Origin: Talinum fruticosum
Lineage: Eukaryota; Streptophyta; Magnoliopsida; Caryophyllales; Talinaceae
NCBI GenBank assembly: GCA_021018815.1
Contig: JAITYX010000055.1
Location: 3,099,422 to 3,163,421 of the forward strand
Length of the DNA stretch: 64,000 bases
Direction: 5' to 3'
Below are positions 25,825-37,640 of this stretch, in pieces. Position 1 is the first letter of the stretch, and each line of letters starts with the position of its first letter. The position numbers were made by a program, and so were the translations under genes. The notes below the pieces were generated by a model that was not told the DNA's origin, made no database searches, and worked only from the letters and a program-made list of their open reading frames with translations.

Positions 25825-26281
25825 GAATCCTACACCTGTACATAAATCAAAGGCATGAATTTGTGATCCATGATTCATTTTCTACATTTGTTAATCAAAG
25901 CGGATAGGAGTTCACTTCCCTCTTAATCAACATTTTTTCGGGTAAGTAACCCGAAGTTCTTGGCAGATACTCGTCACAGATGATCTTAATAGTTTTTCTT
26001 TTAATAAAAAAAGTTATCATAAGAATATTCTGAGATTGTGTCTGTATCTTATAACTAATCTTAGATATAGATTTCGGGATTAGTATTTTATTTGTTTTTT
26101 TCGGAACCTGATCTAGTTATACATTTTGTATTTCTTTAATATTAAAGGGTTCTGCTTGTCTTTTTTATTCTTTTATTTATGGAAAAAGAAGGGCATATGC
26201 ATGAACAACTTTTAGATTTCTCAAAGAATAACTACAAATGATGAATTATTGTTTTATTTTTGAATTTGACCAATAAAAAAT

Positions 26282-26283
<2 letters not shown>

Positions 26284-26337
<54 letters not shown>
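26284..26337. repeat. (TA)n microsatellite
   Basis: Uninterrupted TA run of 54 bp. Confidence 0.95.
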
Positions 26338-26339
<2 letters not shown>

Positions 26340-27167
26340 TGATCTAATAGGTAACATATGTATATTGTTGGATAGCATATAGCTTGTTAGGGGCCCAACA
26401 TTAGGTATGCATAAACCCTTAAATTTGAATTGTCTAATTATTATATATATGTGGTTTAAAAAAATTATTATATCCAACTAAATGAACTACTAATTAAGTC
26501 ATGGTTTAGTAGAGCTGGGCCCACATGTTTATATGGCTTCAAATCTCGCTCATAAAAACTAAAAACTTTGGTAAAAAATTAGAATGTCTCCCTTATTCCT
26601 TCTACTCTCTCATACCTTCCGATTTCGATCTAAAATATCCTCGTAAAATATATAAAAGTGCACTTATTGAATGGAGTTTTACTTTAAATATTTACGGTTT
26701 TAAAAATTATATTATTAATTAAACCAAAAATAAATAAATAAATAAATGCTCATAGATTGATCATGTAATTTATTAGAAAATATTTTTTGTTCAATTGCTG
26801 TGAACTTATTTATTAGAAAATATTTGTTGTTCCAGCATAAGGTTTTTTTTTTCTTTTGTAGTAGTTAAGTTATTATTATTTTATAAACATATAATTTTCT
26901 CCTAAGATTTAAACTCAAAACTTTAAAGGAGAACAAGCACCTCCAAAAACTTGAACCAACTATGTTAATTGTATAAAATATTATCTGAAAATAAGAATTT
27001 TTCTTTTTGGCTTGATATGAAAATAAGATTTATCATGATGAAAAGTGAATTTTCAATATCAAAAAATATATTTTCAATTTTTTTACTTATAGTAATATTA
27101 CAAAACTTCTTGGATACTTGCAAGCATATTACTCTTAAATCGTCTCCCCTAAAAAAAAAAAGTGTTT

Positions 27168-27494
27168 TGTAACAAGACATCTCTTAAGTGTCTTATTTTA
27201 ACTTAAATTAATATATTATATTATCTAAAATGACTAAATTTTTAACATAATTTAATTAATTATCACTATAAAATCATTGTATTCGTTGGCTAGACCGACG
27301 AGAATAAATGATATTCTAATCAAATCAATCCTATCGGAAAAGACATATCATACGTGTATTTGAAAAATTATTACATAAAAAAATAATATATAACTTGTAA
27401 TATCATTATACTATTCAATCAAACTAATTTTTTTAATTTAATATATGATAGAATAATTTTAAGACGAGGTAAGACACTTAGACGGTGTCTTACA
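27168..27494. mobile_element. MITE with TAAGTGTCTTA ends
   Basis: The left end carries TGTAACAAGACATC then TTAAGTGTCTTA. The right end, inverted, reads TGTAAGACACCGTC then TAAGTGTCTTA. The 3' half is shared with a relic at about 29780-29930, whose end reads AGACACTTAAGTTGTGTGTC. Confidence 0.55.
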
Positions 27495-27559
27495 TCAACA
27501 TGCGTATTATTTTATTAAAAAAATATTACGAAGAAAAATTATGCACCGTATTTATGAAG

Positions 27560-27561
<2 letters not shown>

Positions 27562-27622
<61 letters not shown>
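27562..27622. repeat. (AT)n microsatellite
   Basis: Uninterrupted AT run of about 60 bp. Confidence 0.95.
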
Positions 27623-27624
<2 letters not shown>

Positions 27625-28313
27625 ACAAACTTTTAATTAAAAAAACTTTTATGTCGTATATTTTCATACTTTTTTTTTCGTAATTAAAATATGGTTTTAT
27701 TTTATACAATTCACCGAATGCATCTGGAATATACGCTTCGGCGACTACTACCGCCCCACGTTTTTATTTTTGTTGTTTTTCCCCTTCTTTTTTTGGTTGC
27801 CAACTTTATGAAACATTGAAGAGTTCTACAATCATTTTTTTTCCACTGGAAAATACTTTAATCAATGTATTTTATTTAAAATATGTTAAATTATTTTCTT
27901 TGACCAAAAAAAATAAAATTGCAGGCATTAAACTAAGAATTTAGCCATTTCCAGTTTCCAATGAGCTATAGAATAAGGAAATTTGAAATAATAAATACAT
28001 TAGTGGAACATAGACGAAGATATAATGTATAGTACAGTCGGGATGGTAATAGGGCGGGAATTCCCGTCCTCAATGGAGCCCCACCCCGTAGTGTGGAAAA
28101 TTCCTATCTCGAATGAGGATGGGACGGGAGCGGCCTAAAACTTTCATTCATGCGCGGAGATGGGAGAGTTTTGCATTATTTGCAAATTATATAAACTATT
28201 GAATTTTTTAGAAAAAATAAATTATTAACTAATAGACCAACTAAAATAAAGAAAACTAATGTGACTACTTTTTAGTGCAACCAAAAAAATGACTACATGC
28301 ATAATATGGAATA

Positions 28314-28530
28314 CTCTATCATCCATTTCATAATATATGTCATTTTAAATAATATTTTTCGTTTTAAAATATGTCATTTTACAATTTTAATAATTTATTA
28401 ATGTTTAATTTACTAATTTTGTGTTTATTAATTGTTTTTTCCTCATTTTTTCATTAATTTTCTTTATTTTCAATGAAACCTTGAATCTTTTAAGACAAAT
28501 TTTACTATAAATATTATAATTCATTAATAG
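28314..28530. mobile_element. Stowaway MITE, truncated copy
   Basis: The left end CTCTATCATCCATTTCATAA and the interior (GTCATTTTACAATTTTAATA, TTAATTTTCTTTATTTTCAA) match the family. The right end is lost. Confidence 0.55.
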
Positions 28531-28956
28531 TCCACCCCAAAAATAATAAATATTATAAAATAAATATCGTATTATATATAGCTACTTGTACACTTGTACA
28601 AGTCTCAGATAATTTGTGTTTGAGTTAATTGTGGTGCAGATCCAAATGCATCCGAGTACACAACGCCACCATCACAGCAAAGATTGGAAATGTTGAGCCC
28701 CGTGGAGACACCTCTTCCCTTTTTTCTTTTTATAATTCTAAAAGAAAAAATAAAAACGATGAATAAATTTCGATACAATTTAGGTGACATGACATACAAA
28801 AGTAATACAGTACAATTCCATATATAATAAATTAAAATTAAAAATTTATATATTTAAAATTTCAGTTATTACAATCTTATAAATTTCATAATACAATTTC
28901 ATCAAAATTTTGGCGTGGAACATTTTTTACTCGTTTTTGAATATCAATATTCAATA

Positions 28957-29218
28957 CTCCTTCTATTTCAAAATACATGTCGCTTTTAAGGTTATGCGGG
29001 AATATTAAGGAAAAACAAAATTCATAACAAATTTTATGTTGAAAGACTAAGTTACCCCTATATTTTATTGAAAATGAAAAAATAGAAGAAAAACAATGCA
29101 ATTAATAAGGACAAAGTTGGTAAATTAGTAATTAATATGTCATTAAAATTATAAAATGATAAGTATTATGAAACAAGAAAAGTTAGTTAAAGTAACATGT
29201 ATTTTGAAACGGAGGGAG
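28957..29218. mobile_element. Stowaway MITE, copy 1
   Basis: It starts CTCCTTCTATTTCAAAATAC and ends GTATTTTGAAACGGAGGGAG (inverted), flanked by TA on both sides, the Stowaway (Tc1/mariner) signature. It is 262 bp and non-coding. Confidence 0.85.
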
Positions 29219-29302
29219 TATTATCAAAATCAACTTTTGCTAACTTGTATTTGAGTGTCAATCAATGTTAGCTTGTATTGATTACATTTTACAAATTGAA
29301 TA

Positions 29303-29573
29303 CTCCTTCCGTTTCAAAATGCATGTCACTTTAACTAATTTTTCTCGTTTCATAATAATTGTCATTTTATAATTTCAATGATATATTAATTACTAATTTA
29401 CCAACTTTATCCTTATTAAATACTTTATTTCTCTTCTTTTTTCATTGATTTTTTTATTTTCAATAAAATATAGGGGCAAATTAGTCTTTTAACATAAAAT
29501 TTGTCATGAATTTTGTATTTCCTTGTTATTCCAGCGTAATCTTAAAATGACATGTATTTGAAAATGGAGGGAG
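29303..29573. mobile_element. Stowaway MITE, copy 2, inverted relative to copy 1
   Basis: It starts CTCCTTCCGTTTCAAAATGC and ends ATTTGAAAATGGAGGGAG, with TA on both sides. The inner sequence (TTAATTACTAATTTACCAAC, ATAAAATTTGTCATGAATTT) is the reverse complement of copy 1. Confidence 0.85.
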
Positions 29574-29614
29574 TATCAATATATGGTCTTGTTAGTACCT
29601 TTACGTATCAATAT

Positions 29615-29750
29615 ATGGACTTTAAGAAAGTATTGAGAAAATACAAAATTTATGACAAAATTTGTGGTTAAAGACAAAGTTGTCCAAATGTTTCATTAAA
29701 ATTGAAGAAAATCAATAAAAAAAAAAAAGAAGAGAAAAGAAATAATCGGA
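29615..29750. mobile_element. Stowaway MITE fragment
   Basis: Internal sequence of the family (TACAAAATTTATGACAAAAT, AAAGACAAAGTTGTCC, ATTGAAGAAAATCAAT) without its ends. Confidence 0.4.
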
Positions 29751-29779
29751 TCAACCTTATCTAGAAGGTGTGTTATACA

Positions 29780-29930
29780 CATAATTTTATAAATATCAAA
29801 AATAATAGATAAAATGGCGAATTTATAAAATACAATTATACTATTCATTCATACCATTCTTTTTTTAATTTATTACATGATATAATAATTTTTAAATTAA
29901 AAAAAGACACTTAAGTTGTGTGTCTTATAT
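29780..29930. mobile_element. Partial copy of the 27.2-kb MITE family
   Basis: ATTATACTATTCATTCATAC, the T-rich stretch after it and AGACACTTAAGTTGTG align with 27395-27490. The left half is missing or diverged. Confidence 0.45.
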
Positions 29931-30984
29931 AAGAAACGTATTTCATAACTCCACAAATTAACTACCAAAAGAAAAATTTTAAAAGCAAAGATGAATAATT
30001 TCATAATAAAATGTAGTTTTTTAAATTTATTTTCCGAGTGTCTTTTGCTTAATTTGGGGAAACCTGCCCCTAAATTATTTGAATCATTTAATTTGTCCTT
30101 TTTAAAGTGAACAAAAGTTACGTGCCACTTCATTTTGATTCCTCGATTAGCTAAGCTAATTAAATTATTAATTGTGTAATTAATACCAACTAATTAATAC
30201 ATTGAGGTTAGTGATAATGCACGTGAAATTTCCTACCAAAAACCAAAGATCATGTGCTCAAATTTTCATTAATTACTATTTACTCCTTATATTAATTTAT
30301 GTTTTGATTACTTAATTATATTAACTTCCCTTGTCCCCACCAAACATAGCTTTTTTTCTTAATCACCCCACCAAACATGGCTAAAGAGGCCTATAATTGT
30401 AATTATCAAAGTAATGGACCACTATTGATTAATTAGTACTTTTTTGCTATAATTATTTATTAATTTTTCTAATATTATCTTTAAATAAAATATTTGATGT
30501 AGGTGTAGTTTATGTAGCTTCCGTACTAGATATCAACTCAGCATAATTAATTATAGCCGTTGTTTCAAATGGTCCCTCCATTAAATCATAACTTATTTAA
30601 CAATCAATTGTTGGATAAAAAAAAATTATAAACAATTAATTACAACTCATTTCATGCCTCTTCGTTCCATTCGATCGAGGGCATCTTTTTCTATTTTAGA
30701 CATTGGTATCCATAAATGCATATAAATAGTTATATATTTAAAATTTTAAATAATTTTATAATTATAAATAAGAGATGTATATTTACTATAAGTTGTAGTA
30801 GAATGGATATTATATGTCATAATTTCAGAAAAGTCGTTGTAACCTTTGAAATTAAGATAGTAGGTACTATTAAAAATTACTATTTGTCTACTTCATATGA
30901 AAGCAACTATATATATATTTTTATTAATTGTTGTGTTATTTAAATAAAATATGTACGTAATAGACAAGTTCACATCAAATTTTA

Positions 30985-31382
30985 ACTGCCCTGTTCGGCA
31001 AAATGAAGCTGTTTGAGTAGCGGATAACTGTTAGATTTTAGTCTGTTAGCGGATAGTCTGTTCAATTGAGCGGTTGAATAAATGTGTTCGGTAAATTTAG
31101 CGGTTGAGTTAGCTGATTATTGTAAATTGACGTAAAAGGATATAAATAATTTGTCAAATATAAATGAATGAAGGGTTTTTTTGTCAAAAAATATCAAACG
31201 CTACTTTCAAATGTGAAAAGCTAATATTCTTAGCTTTTCAAAAACACTACTTGAAACGCTAAAAGCTACTGCAAACGCTAGTTAAAATACTACCTTACCG
31301 AACACTAATATTTGGTTGATTAGTGTTTTGACTTGGTCAAAACGTTAAAAGTTACTTCAAACGATGTTGCTTGAACAGGGCC
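30985..31382. mobile_element. Tourist/Harbinger-like MITE with TTA target duplication
   Basis: The left end ACTGCCCTGTTCGGCAAAAT and the inverted right end GGCCCTGTTCAAGCAACATC share the CCCTGTTC core typical of PIF/Harbinger MITEs. TTA is repeated at 30982-30984 and 31383-31385. AGCGGTTGA and AAACGCTA motifs recur inside. Confidence 0.65.
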
Positions 31383-31389
31383 TTAATAT

Positions 31390-34300
31390 TAAGTTTTATT
31401 TGGGTTTTTTCTCCTCCACTCAAAATATTAAACTTTTTATTAGGGTTTATTTAATTTTTGAAAAATTGAATGGAGAGGGAAAAAATCAGAAAAGTAAACA
31501 TTTTTTTCTTACATTTGATTTACATAAAATACAAATTGTAAAAAAATTGATATTTTATTTTATTCTAAAAATATAAAAAAAAATTTAAAGAATTAACTTC
31601 AACACGACTAGCCTATGCCTTCTTAATTCTCTACTTCTTTCTCTTTATCAAAATCAACAGGCAACAAAAGGCCTTCCTAAATTTAAGGAGATTTGGTGAA
31701 ATAAATGTGATAGTTTCGATGAATTTTAAGAAATTAGAATAATTTACTTAAGATTGGGATAATTCATTAAAATAATTTGGAGATTTGGGCTTTGAACAGG
31801 GAGATTCATTCATGGAGAGAGGGGGAGAGAGAAATAAAAAGGGCAGTTTGTGGAAAGCATTTCCTAATTTTGTGTGTTTCTTTTTTTATTTTTGCTTATT
31901 GAATTTTTTTTTCTCTTAGATTTTTCCTTAGTTCAAAGGAAAAAAATTGCTTTCTTTCTATTTCTTTTCAATCTTATTTTTTTCTCTTTAATTTATATTT
32001 CCTTTACATTTTTTAAAAATCAAATAGAGAAAGAAGTTAACTTCGTATTCTTCTACTTATCTCTTCCAAATATGTTTATTAGTTAGAAATTTCAAGTTTG
32101 TTTCTTCAACCCCGTCTCTTCCAAATACATTAGACGGATATCTAAGTTAAGTGATATAAATGAGAATTAAGAGAGTAGGATAGTAACGATAATTTTTTCA
32201 GTCATTTTCAACCAATGTGCCACTTTTATTAGTAGGTTAAGTCGATTGTTTTTTTTTTTATCTTATACAATATTTTAAAAGGATTGGTCCGTTTTATTTT
32301 TTAGGTTGTTTGAGATACGGGCCCAATAGAACGACTTAGCTAATCATCGGCAAAAAAATTATGATTTTTATTTGACTATATTGTATTGAGAAAACAACGG
32401 TTAATTTATGTGGTGATCTTTCATAGACACTTGGGTCATATACTCATATTGGAGTTTGATTAAACATCATATTTTTAAGAAATTTGGTTCTATAATTCAT
32501 AATAACTAGCCTAACGGGATCAATTTAATAGGATTTATAATTATATTTATTTTAACGTTTTAACTATGTGTATCATCTCCTTTTTATTAGATAATTCTTA
32601 TTACGAAAAATAAATAAGTATTTTCGTCAGTCATATGCATCAAAATTTAATTTAACTTCAATATAAATACTCAAAATTGTTTAAACTAGGATATTTTCGA
32701 CATCACTATCGCAGATTTTTCTATCGCAGATTTTTCCATCTACGGAATCAAAGTACATAGCTATTCCGTTGCTAATTAACGACGAATCATAAACCCGAAT
32801 ATTGCGATGGAACAATACCGTTGCAGATTACGAAATTTCGTCGCTATTTAACATTATTCCGTCACTATTCACCGACTTTCTAGTAGTGAAATAATAATAT
32901 TTTTATTTTACATACTATTTTTAAATTGAAAAGGAAAAAATAACGACAATACTGAAGGTTCCAAAACAATAAATATCTAATATATATACATAAAATTCAC
33001 AATATATATGTTTATATGAGTAAATTATTATATTCCCCTAAAACAAGATTTTCTTATGTTTTATTAGGGTTTTGGACAGACAAAAATGTTAACGACCGTC
33101 CACAAGGCCACAGCCTCTTTGGTCGCAGAATTCAGCGTGAACTTGGATGAGTCCAATGCCCAAACCAAAGCCCATCAACAGCCCTGTTTTACAATACAAA
33201 TTATATCTTAATTTCGAGTTTACATATTCGGATTATCGTATATTGTCATATGTTTATTTTTTAAAATTTATTCCTATTTTTGTGATCGCCCCTTCCACAA
33301 GAGGTAAGTTATCTCTTCTAAAATGTGTTGTTATTAGATCTATGGCCCCGGTCCCTAGTATAACTTTTGTTACAATTCAAAATTTAGAGAGTTTATAGGA
33401 GATATATACGATTGTTGGATTCAAATGAGTCAAACCCAAACTTAATTTAGCACTCAAAATAGATAAAATAGTGTTTTTGACAGCAAGTGATAGTCTTAGG
33501 CTGCTTTGAGCCTCTGCCAAGCTAACTCAAATTACTCATCAATCGTTAAAAAGAACCGCACATGCATGAACTAAATCTCAAGTGACTTAAGCACAAGTCG
33601 AGATATGCTTATCTATCAAGTTTAGATACATGGCTCGTTCGTAAAGACCCTCCAAGGATAAGTTTATACTTTTAATGATCGCAAGGATAAATGTGGGCTA
33701 TTGAACTCGATCTCTATCCTCAGGATAACTTTACTTGGCTTGAAGACTTTAGAGGGATCGGGGATATCAAATATACGCTTAAAGTTCAAGCCCGCAACCT
33801 ACTCTAACTCATCATTAGCAGAATTTGTAAAGAAATTGTCTCCAAACCTAAGGAAAAGGATGGAAATTTGGAGTATTTACCACTTGGCTAACAATCACTT
33901 TGTTCGAGTCTCACAATGATTGGAAAGCTTTGTTAGATTGAACATTTAAGTGACAACCTTAAAAAAGGATAGTAGCCGGCCCACATACTATATATATGGG
34001 AGTAGGATGGCAATAGTTAGGCTGATCTAGTTTAGTGAGGCGGGTAAAATTGAACTTTTTTTGTTAAGTTGAATGAATTAAAAATCTAACCAAAATTCTA
34101 ATCTTCACCAAACTAAATCAGTTCAAATTGAGTCAATATAATAAATTTATATTAGGAGACGTGATTTTAAATCTGCCCGCTTCTAAAATCGATTTGGTAT
34201 TACTTAACATGTAAAGTTACTCATATATGTAACGTTGTTGGTCCATGCGATAATTTTCTAGATCAAATGCCCCGTCAGTAAAAAAAAAAAAAAAAAACCA

Positions 34301-34495
34301 AGAGAAATAATTCTAACAAATCATACTTAATGACTATATATATAACATTTTTATTATTTCGTAACACAATAATTGAGGTTTACACCATGCAACTTTTGAA
34401 AACAAAAATTCAATCTAGAAATTAAACAATCATATATGTTTGTATGATATGTGATAGTACTGCAACAAATTCAATTTAATGAGGAATCAATGGAT
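31390..34495. other. AT-rich intergenic DNA
   Basis: Apart from the CACTA-type end near 32.8 kb, no gene or clear repeat is visible. A SINE-like B box (GTTCGAGTCTCA) occurs near 33905. Confidence 0.4.
32690..32888 (-). mobile_element. CACTA-type transposon end
   Basis: On the minus strand the sequence starts CACTACTAGAAAGTCGGTGA, the usual terminus of plant CACTA elements. Subterminal motifs with repeated CTATCGCAGATTTTTC follow (plus strand, 32706-32735). No opposite terminus was found, so this is a solo end or a small derivative. Confidence 0.5.
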
Positions 34496-34501
34496 GATCG
34501 A

Positions 34502-36283
34502 TCAACGCTTGCAAACAACTCCAGGGCCGGTGCCGGCGGCACAGTTGAGATCCGGAAGATGAGCTCTCTCAGTAGAATCCCCGTTCTCGTTCCCATTCCC
34601 GGTGAACCTAGCCACCGCACAATCGGTGGTGAAGAGGCCGGAAGACGAGAATTCCCTTTCCCCTCCTAGGACAGGCATTGCCACTCCCATCTTAACCCGG
34701 CTCACGTAGTTGCTTGCATAGGTTTGCCCCAAAACCCCATTGACTTGCCCGCTAAGGGAGTGAAACTTGAAGCTCAAGTCAAGATGAGCGAAGCAATCCT
34801 CTTGGGTGATTCCATACTGGTGGATCTTGGATTCCTTCTCCGTGATGGGGACTGCCACCGCCTTGATTTTGAACTTGCCCTCCGCCTCAACCTCCACCGC
34901 GTTGGTGGCCCTAAACCTTGTGATGGTAACACCACCTGACACTGATTTCCAGCTAGCACCTTCGGTTTCTGAAAGGATGACGGGTTGGCCATCGAAGCTG
35001 AGGGCAAGACGGTCCATGGTATCGCTCCATGTCTCGGTCGTAAGGGCTCCAATGTAGAGCTTGTGGTTGTCAAAGAGGATGCCAAGGGACTGCACCCAGG
35101 TGAAGTCCCTCCCCATGTTGGCATTGCGCTTGCCTATAAAGTGCGCGTTGATGTGGAGGTTGGAGTCGGTCACAAGACAAAAGTCTCGGTCCTTCTTGCC
35201 GTGGAAGTAGAATGTGATGCCATCGGCTCCGATGAACCTTGGGTCCTGGCATACTGCACCCGGCTTGTTGCAATCTACACATAATAACCATCCCAAGTGA
35301 ACGCTTAAATATGACAAATATACCATTTAAAAAATACTAAATAATACTAGTAAAATTCGAATGATATCGATATAATATAAACCGTGTTAGGTTAATGACA
35401 AATTATTTGAAACAATCTGATAGATACTCAAAATTATTCACCTACTAATAATCTCAATTAATTATTTAATGCTAAGAGAAAATTAACTTACTGCAAACCG
35501 GGCTACAAGTGGAACAATCAACATCACAGGTTTGAGGACATGCGGATGGGCAAGTAAATTGCCTAAAATAGCAAGAAGGATAGTTCTTGTTCTTGCATCT
35601 AACTTGCTTGGGACCGGAGCTAGGGACTGGGGTGGTTGGGGGAGGGTAATGTGGCGGTGATGGAGTGGTGGATGGAGGAGATTGCGGTGATGATGGGGTG
35701 GTTTGAGGTGGGGAGGGTAATATGGCGGTGATGGAGTGGTGGATGGAGGAGATTGCGGTGGTGATGGGGTGGTTTGAGGTGGGGGAGGGTAATGTGGCGG
35801 TGATGGAGTGGTGGATGGAGGAGATTGCGGTGGTGATGGAGTGGTTTGAGGTGGAGGAGGGGTGGTTTGAGGTGGGGGAGGGGTGTAGACAGGGCCACAG
35901 ACAGGTTGGCATGTAACACAGTCAACGTTACAAGTACGAGGGCACGAGGCAGGGCAGGTAAGCTTCTTGTTATAGCAAGAAGGGTTCAATTTCTTGTCCT
36001 TGCACTTGACCTGCTTAGGCTTCACCACCTTGGGTGGCGGCGGAGGCAGTGGTGGGACCGGAGTACATACAGCTTGACATTTGTTACAATCAACATTGCA
36101 ATCTCTAGGACACTCGACCGGGCAATATAGATCTTTGTGGTAACAAGGGGAGTACTTGTCCTTGCACTTGACTTTCTTTTGCTTATGCTTCACCACCTTT
36201 GGGGCTGGGGCTGGGGCCGGGGCCGCCTCAGCCAATGCCAAGGCAACGATTAGGACAGCTATCACCACCGTAATCCGATTCAT
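34502..36283 (-). CDS. Secreted root-cap-domain (LEA-related) protein, two exons, frameshifted Pro-rich repeat
   Basis: Exon 1 is 36283-35492 and exon 2 is 35274-34502. The splice (donor GTAAGTT, acceptor TGTGTAG) gives PVC-NCNKPGAVCQDPRF. The start MNRITVVIAVLIVALALAEA is a signal peptide. Three Cys-rich modules follow, each of the form CxxxxxxxCYxxxxxCPxxCPxxCxVDCxxCxxVC; the first two are separated by PPPPP spacers and the third follows a Pro-rich repeat of PPQTTPSPPQSPPSTTPSPP type. Exon 2 encodes the root cap domain (FIGADGITFYFHGKKD, LHINAHFIGKRN, VLGQTYASNYVSRVKMGVAM). Proteins of this family are secreted and Pro/Cys-rich; their biochemical role is unknown. The 72-bp repeat has one 71-bp copy: the G run at 35710-35713 has four Gs where the neighbouring copy has five. 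As written, exon 1 shifts out of frame there and ends in a His-rich tail stopping near 35483. Beyond that point the third Cys module and exon 2 are intact in the other frame. Confidence 0.85.
35644..35858 (-). repeat. 72-bp tandem repeat coding the Pro/Ser/Thr-rich spacer
   Basis: About three units of 24 codons each. Starts of the shared GGGTAAT mark on the plus strand are 35644, 35715 and 35787, giving spacings of 71 and 72 bp. The 71-bp unit carries the G-run contraction that breaks the reading frame. Similarity between units suggests recent slippage or unequal exchange. Confidence 0.85.
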
Positions 36284-36353
36284 CTTTTGGGTGTTTTTTG
36301 GGAGATTTTATGAATTTTTGGGGGATGACAATGCATGGCAAAGTCGTCCTTCC

Positions 36354-36361
36354 TTTTTATA
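36354..36361 (-). promoter_or_regulatory. TATA box of the root-cap-domain gene
   Basis: On the minus strand TATAAAAA lies 71 bp upstream of the ATG (36283), an ordinary distance for a short plant leader. Confidence 0.6.
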
Positions 36362-36590
36362 GTGAAAATTCATAGCATGTAGTTAAATTAAAAATGAGTT
36401 TTGTGTACCTTACTTTTAGGGCCAATCTTGTTAGGTCAAAGTCAATATGAAATCTTGAATTGTACTTACAGAAAGGAACTTTTTGGGTCGTACTCCACAA
36501 ACCTTGATTGATTGACTTCATTCCAATTCGTAGTTAGGCAGTTTCCTTAAGGTAGAAGCGCCAAAAAGCCTAATTTTAAACCTTGAAAAA

Positions 36591-36926
36591 TGTATAAAAA
36601 TAATTTTTAAAAACAGTTATTGAATTAAAATAAATTGTATTTTAAGGGGTTTGGACGATTATATATCATACTATAACATTGATCATCCGCGCATCTGTAT
36701 ACTTTAGGGGTATTTATTATTTCTCAACCATACCGCTCATTTTTTAGATGGTTATATACCATATTTTGGTTTAAAGTTGTCCAAAAATAAGTGGTTTGGT
36801 TTAAAGATGATAAATACCCCTAATGTACAGAGTGCACGAATGGTCAATACTATAGTTTAGTATATAATCGTCCAAATCTCTCAAATTACAGTTTATTTTA
36901 ATCTAAGTAAACCTTAAAAAATTATG
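36591..36926. mobile_element. Foldback MITE in the upstream region of the root-cap-domain gene
   Basis: Two arms of roughly 110 bp or more are inverted copies. The left arm has GATTATATATCATACTATA and TTTAGGGGTATTTATTAT; the right arm carries the complements, GATAAATACCCCTAA and AGTATATAATCGTCCAAAT. The loop between them is about 75 bp. It lies about 230 bp upstream of the TATA box. Confidence 0.75.
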
Positions 36927-37384
36927 AGATTGATTTATGAAGTTAATTACAGTATTAATTTTGTGGTCTAGTGCCTGAAATTAGGCCTTAATCATCACGA
37001 GATCGCAAAAGTCAACTTCTATTGAAGAAGCAACTTGTAATTTGGCCCCATACCTCTTGCTACCCGTAGGCGTTTTTATTGAAGGAATTTGAGTATGAAG
37101 CCTCATTTTAAAAGTTTTTCACAGGTTGGCTAGCGAGTGAAAATGATAGCTTGTTTCATCAGTGATGGTTTGTTTGCACTGGCTTAAGTGGCCCGCAACT
37201 TACCATAAAGAAATTTAGAGTTTTATTTCGAGGACTTTTGTTATAAGGGGTTGTAACTCAGTTATACGAGGATTTAGTTTAATATATACTATTATGTGTG
37301 AAAAATATAGATTAGAGACAGCTGTATGCCTGTAACATAATTAATTCATGTTCGGATATTTTTACTGGAAAGGTTAATAAGGAG

Positions 37385-37640
37385 GTGGTTGATGTTAGGG
37401 TTTTAGGGGGAGAATGAAAAGTCGACAAAATTCAAATCCAAGTCCAAGTCCAAGAAGAAAGCCCCTAAAGTGAGTTCAAAGAATTTTGACGATCAGAGTA
37501 GTGATGACTTATAGCAAGAGGCTCGTGAGACTTGGGAAGCGGGCGAGGCGACGAAGTTTAGGGTTTTTGGCTATGAGCGAGCTTTTATTAAGGAAATCAA
37601 ATGAAATCTAAAGAGTAGCAAAAATATCGAGCCTAATTGG
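37385..37640 (+). pseudogene. Decayed coding fragment of unknown origin
   Basis: A basic Lys/Ser stretch (SKSKSKKKAPKVSSKNFDDQ) runs into a stop, then EARETWEAGEATKFRVFGYE. It reads like protein but has stops and no recognised domain. A LINE remnant (the region before its endonuclease) is the best guess. Confidence 0.25.

Noticed and set aside
28040..28160. GC-rich patch with GGGATGGTAATAGGGCGGGA
   Set aside because: Resembles dispersed repeat sequence common in plants, but no ends or family could be supported.
34724..36130. Plus-strand frames opposite the root-cap-domain gene, including a repetitive Trp/Met/Glu-rich one
   Set aside because: Antisense of the coding repeat and domain; the minus strand has the signal peptide, splice sites and conserved domain.
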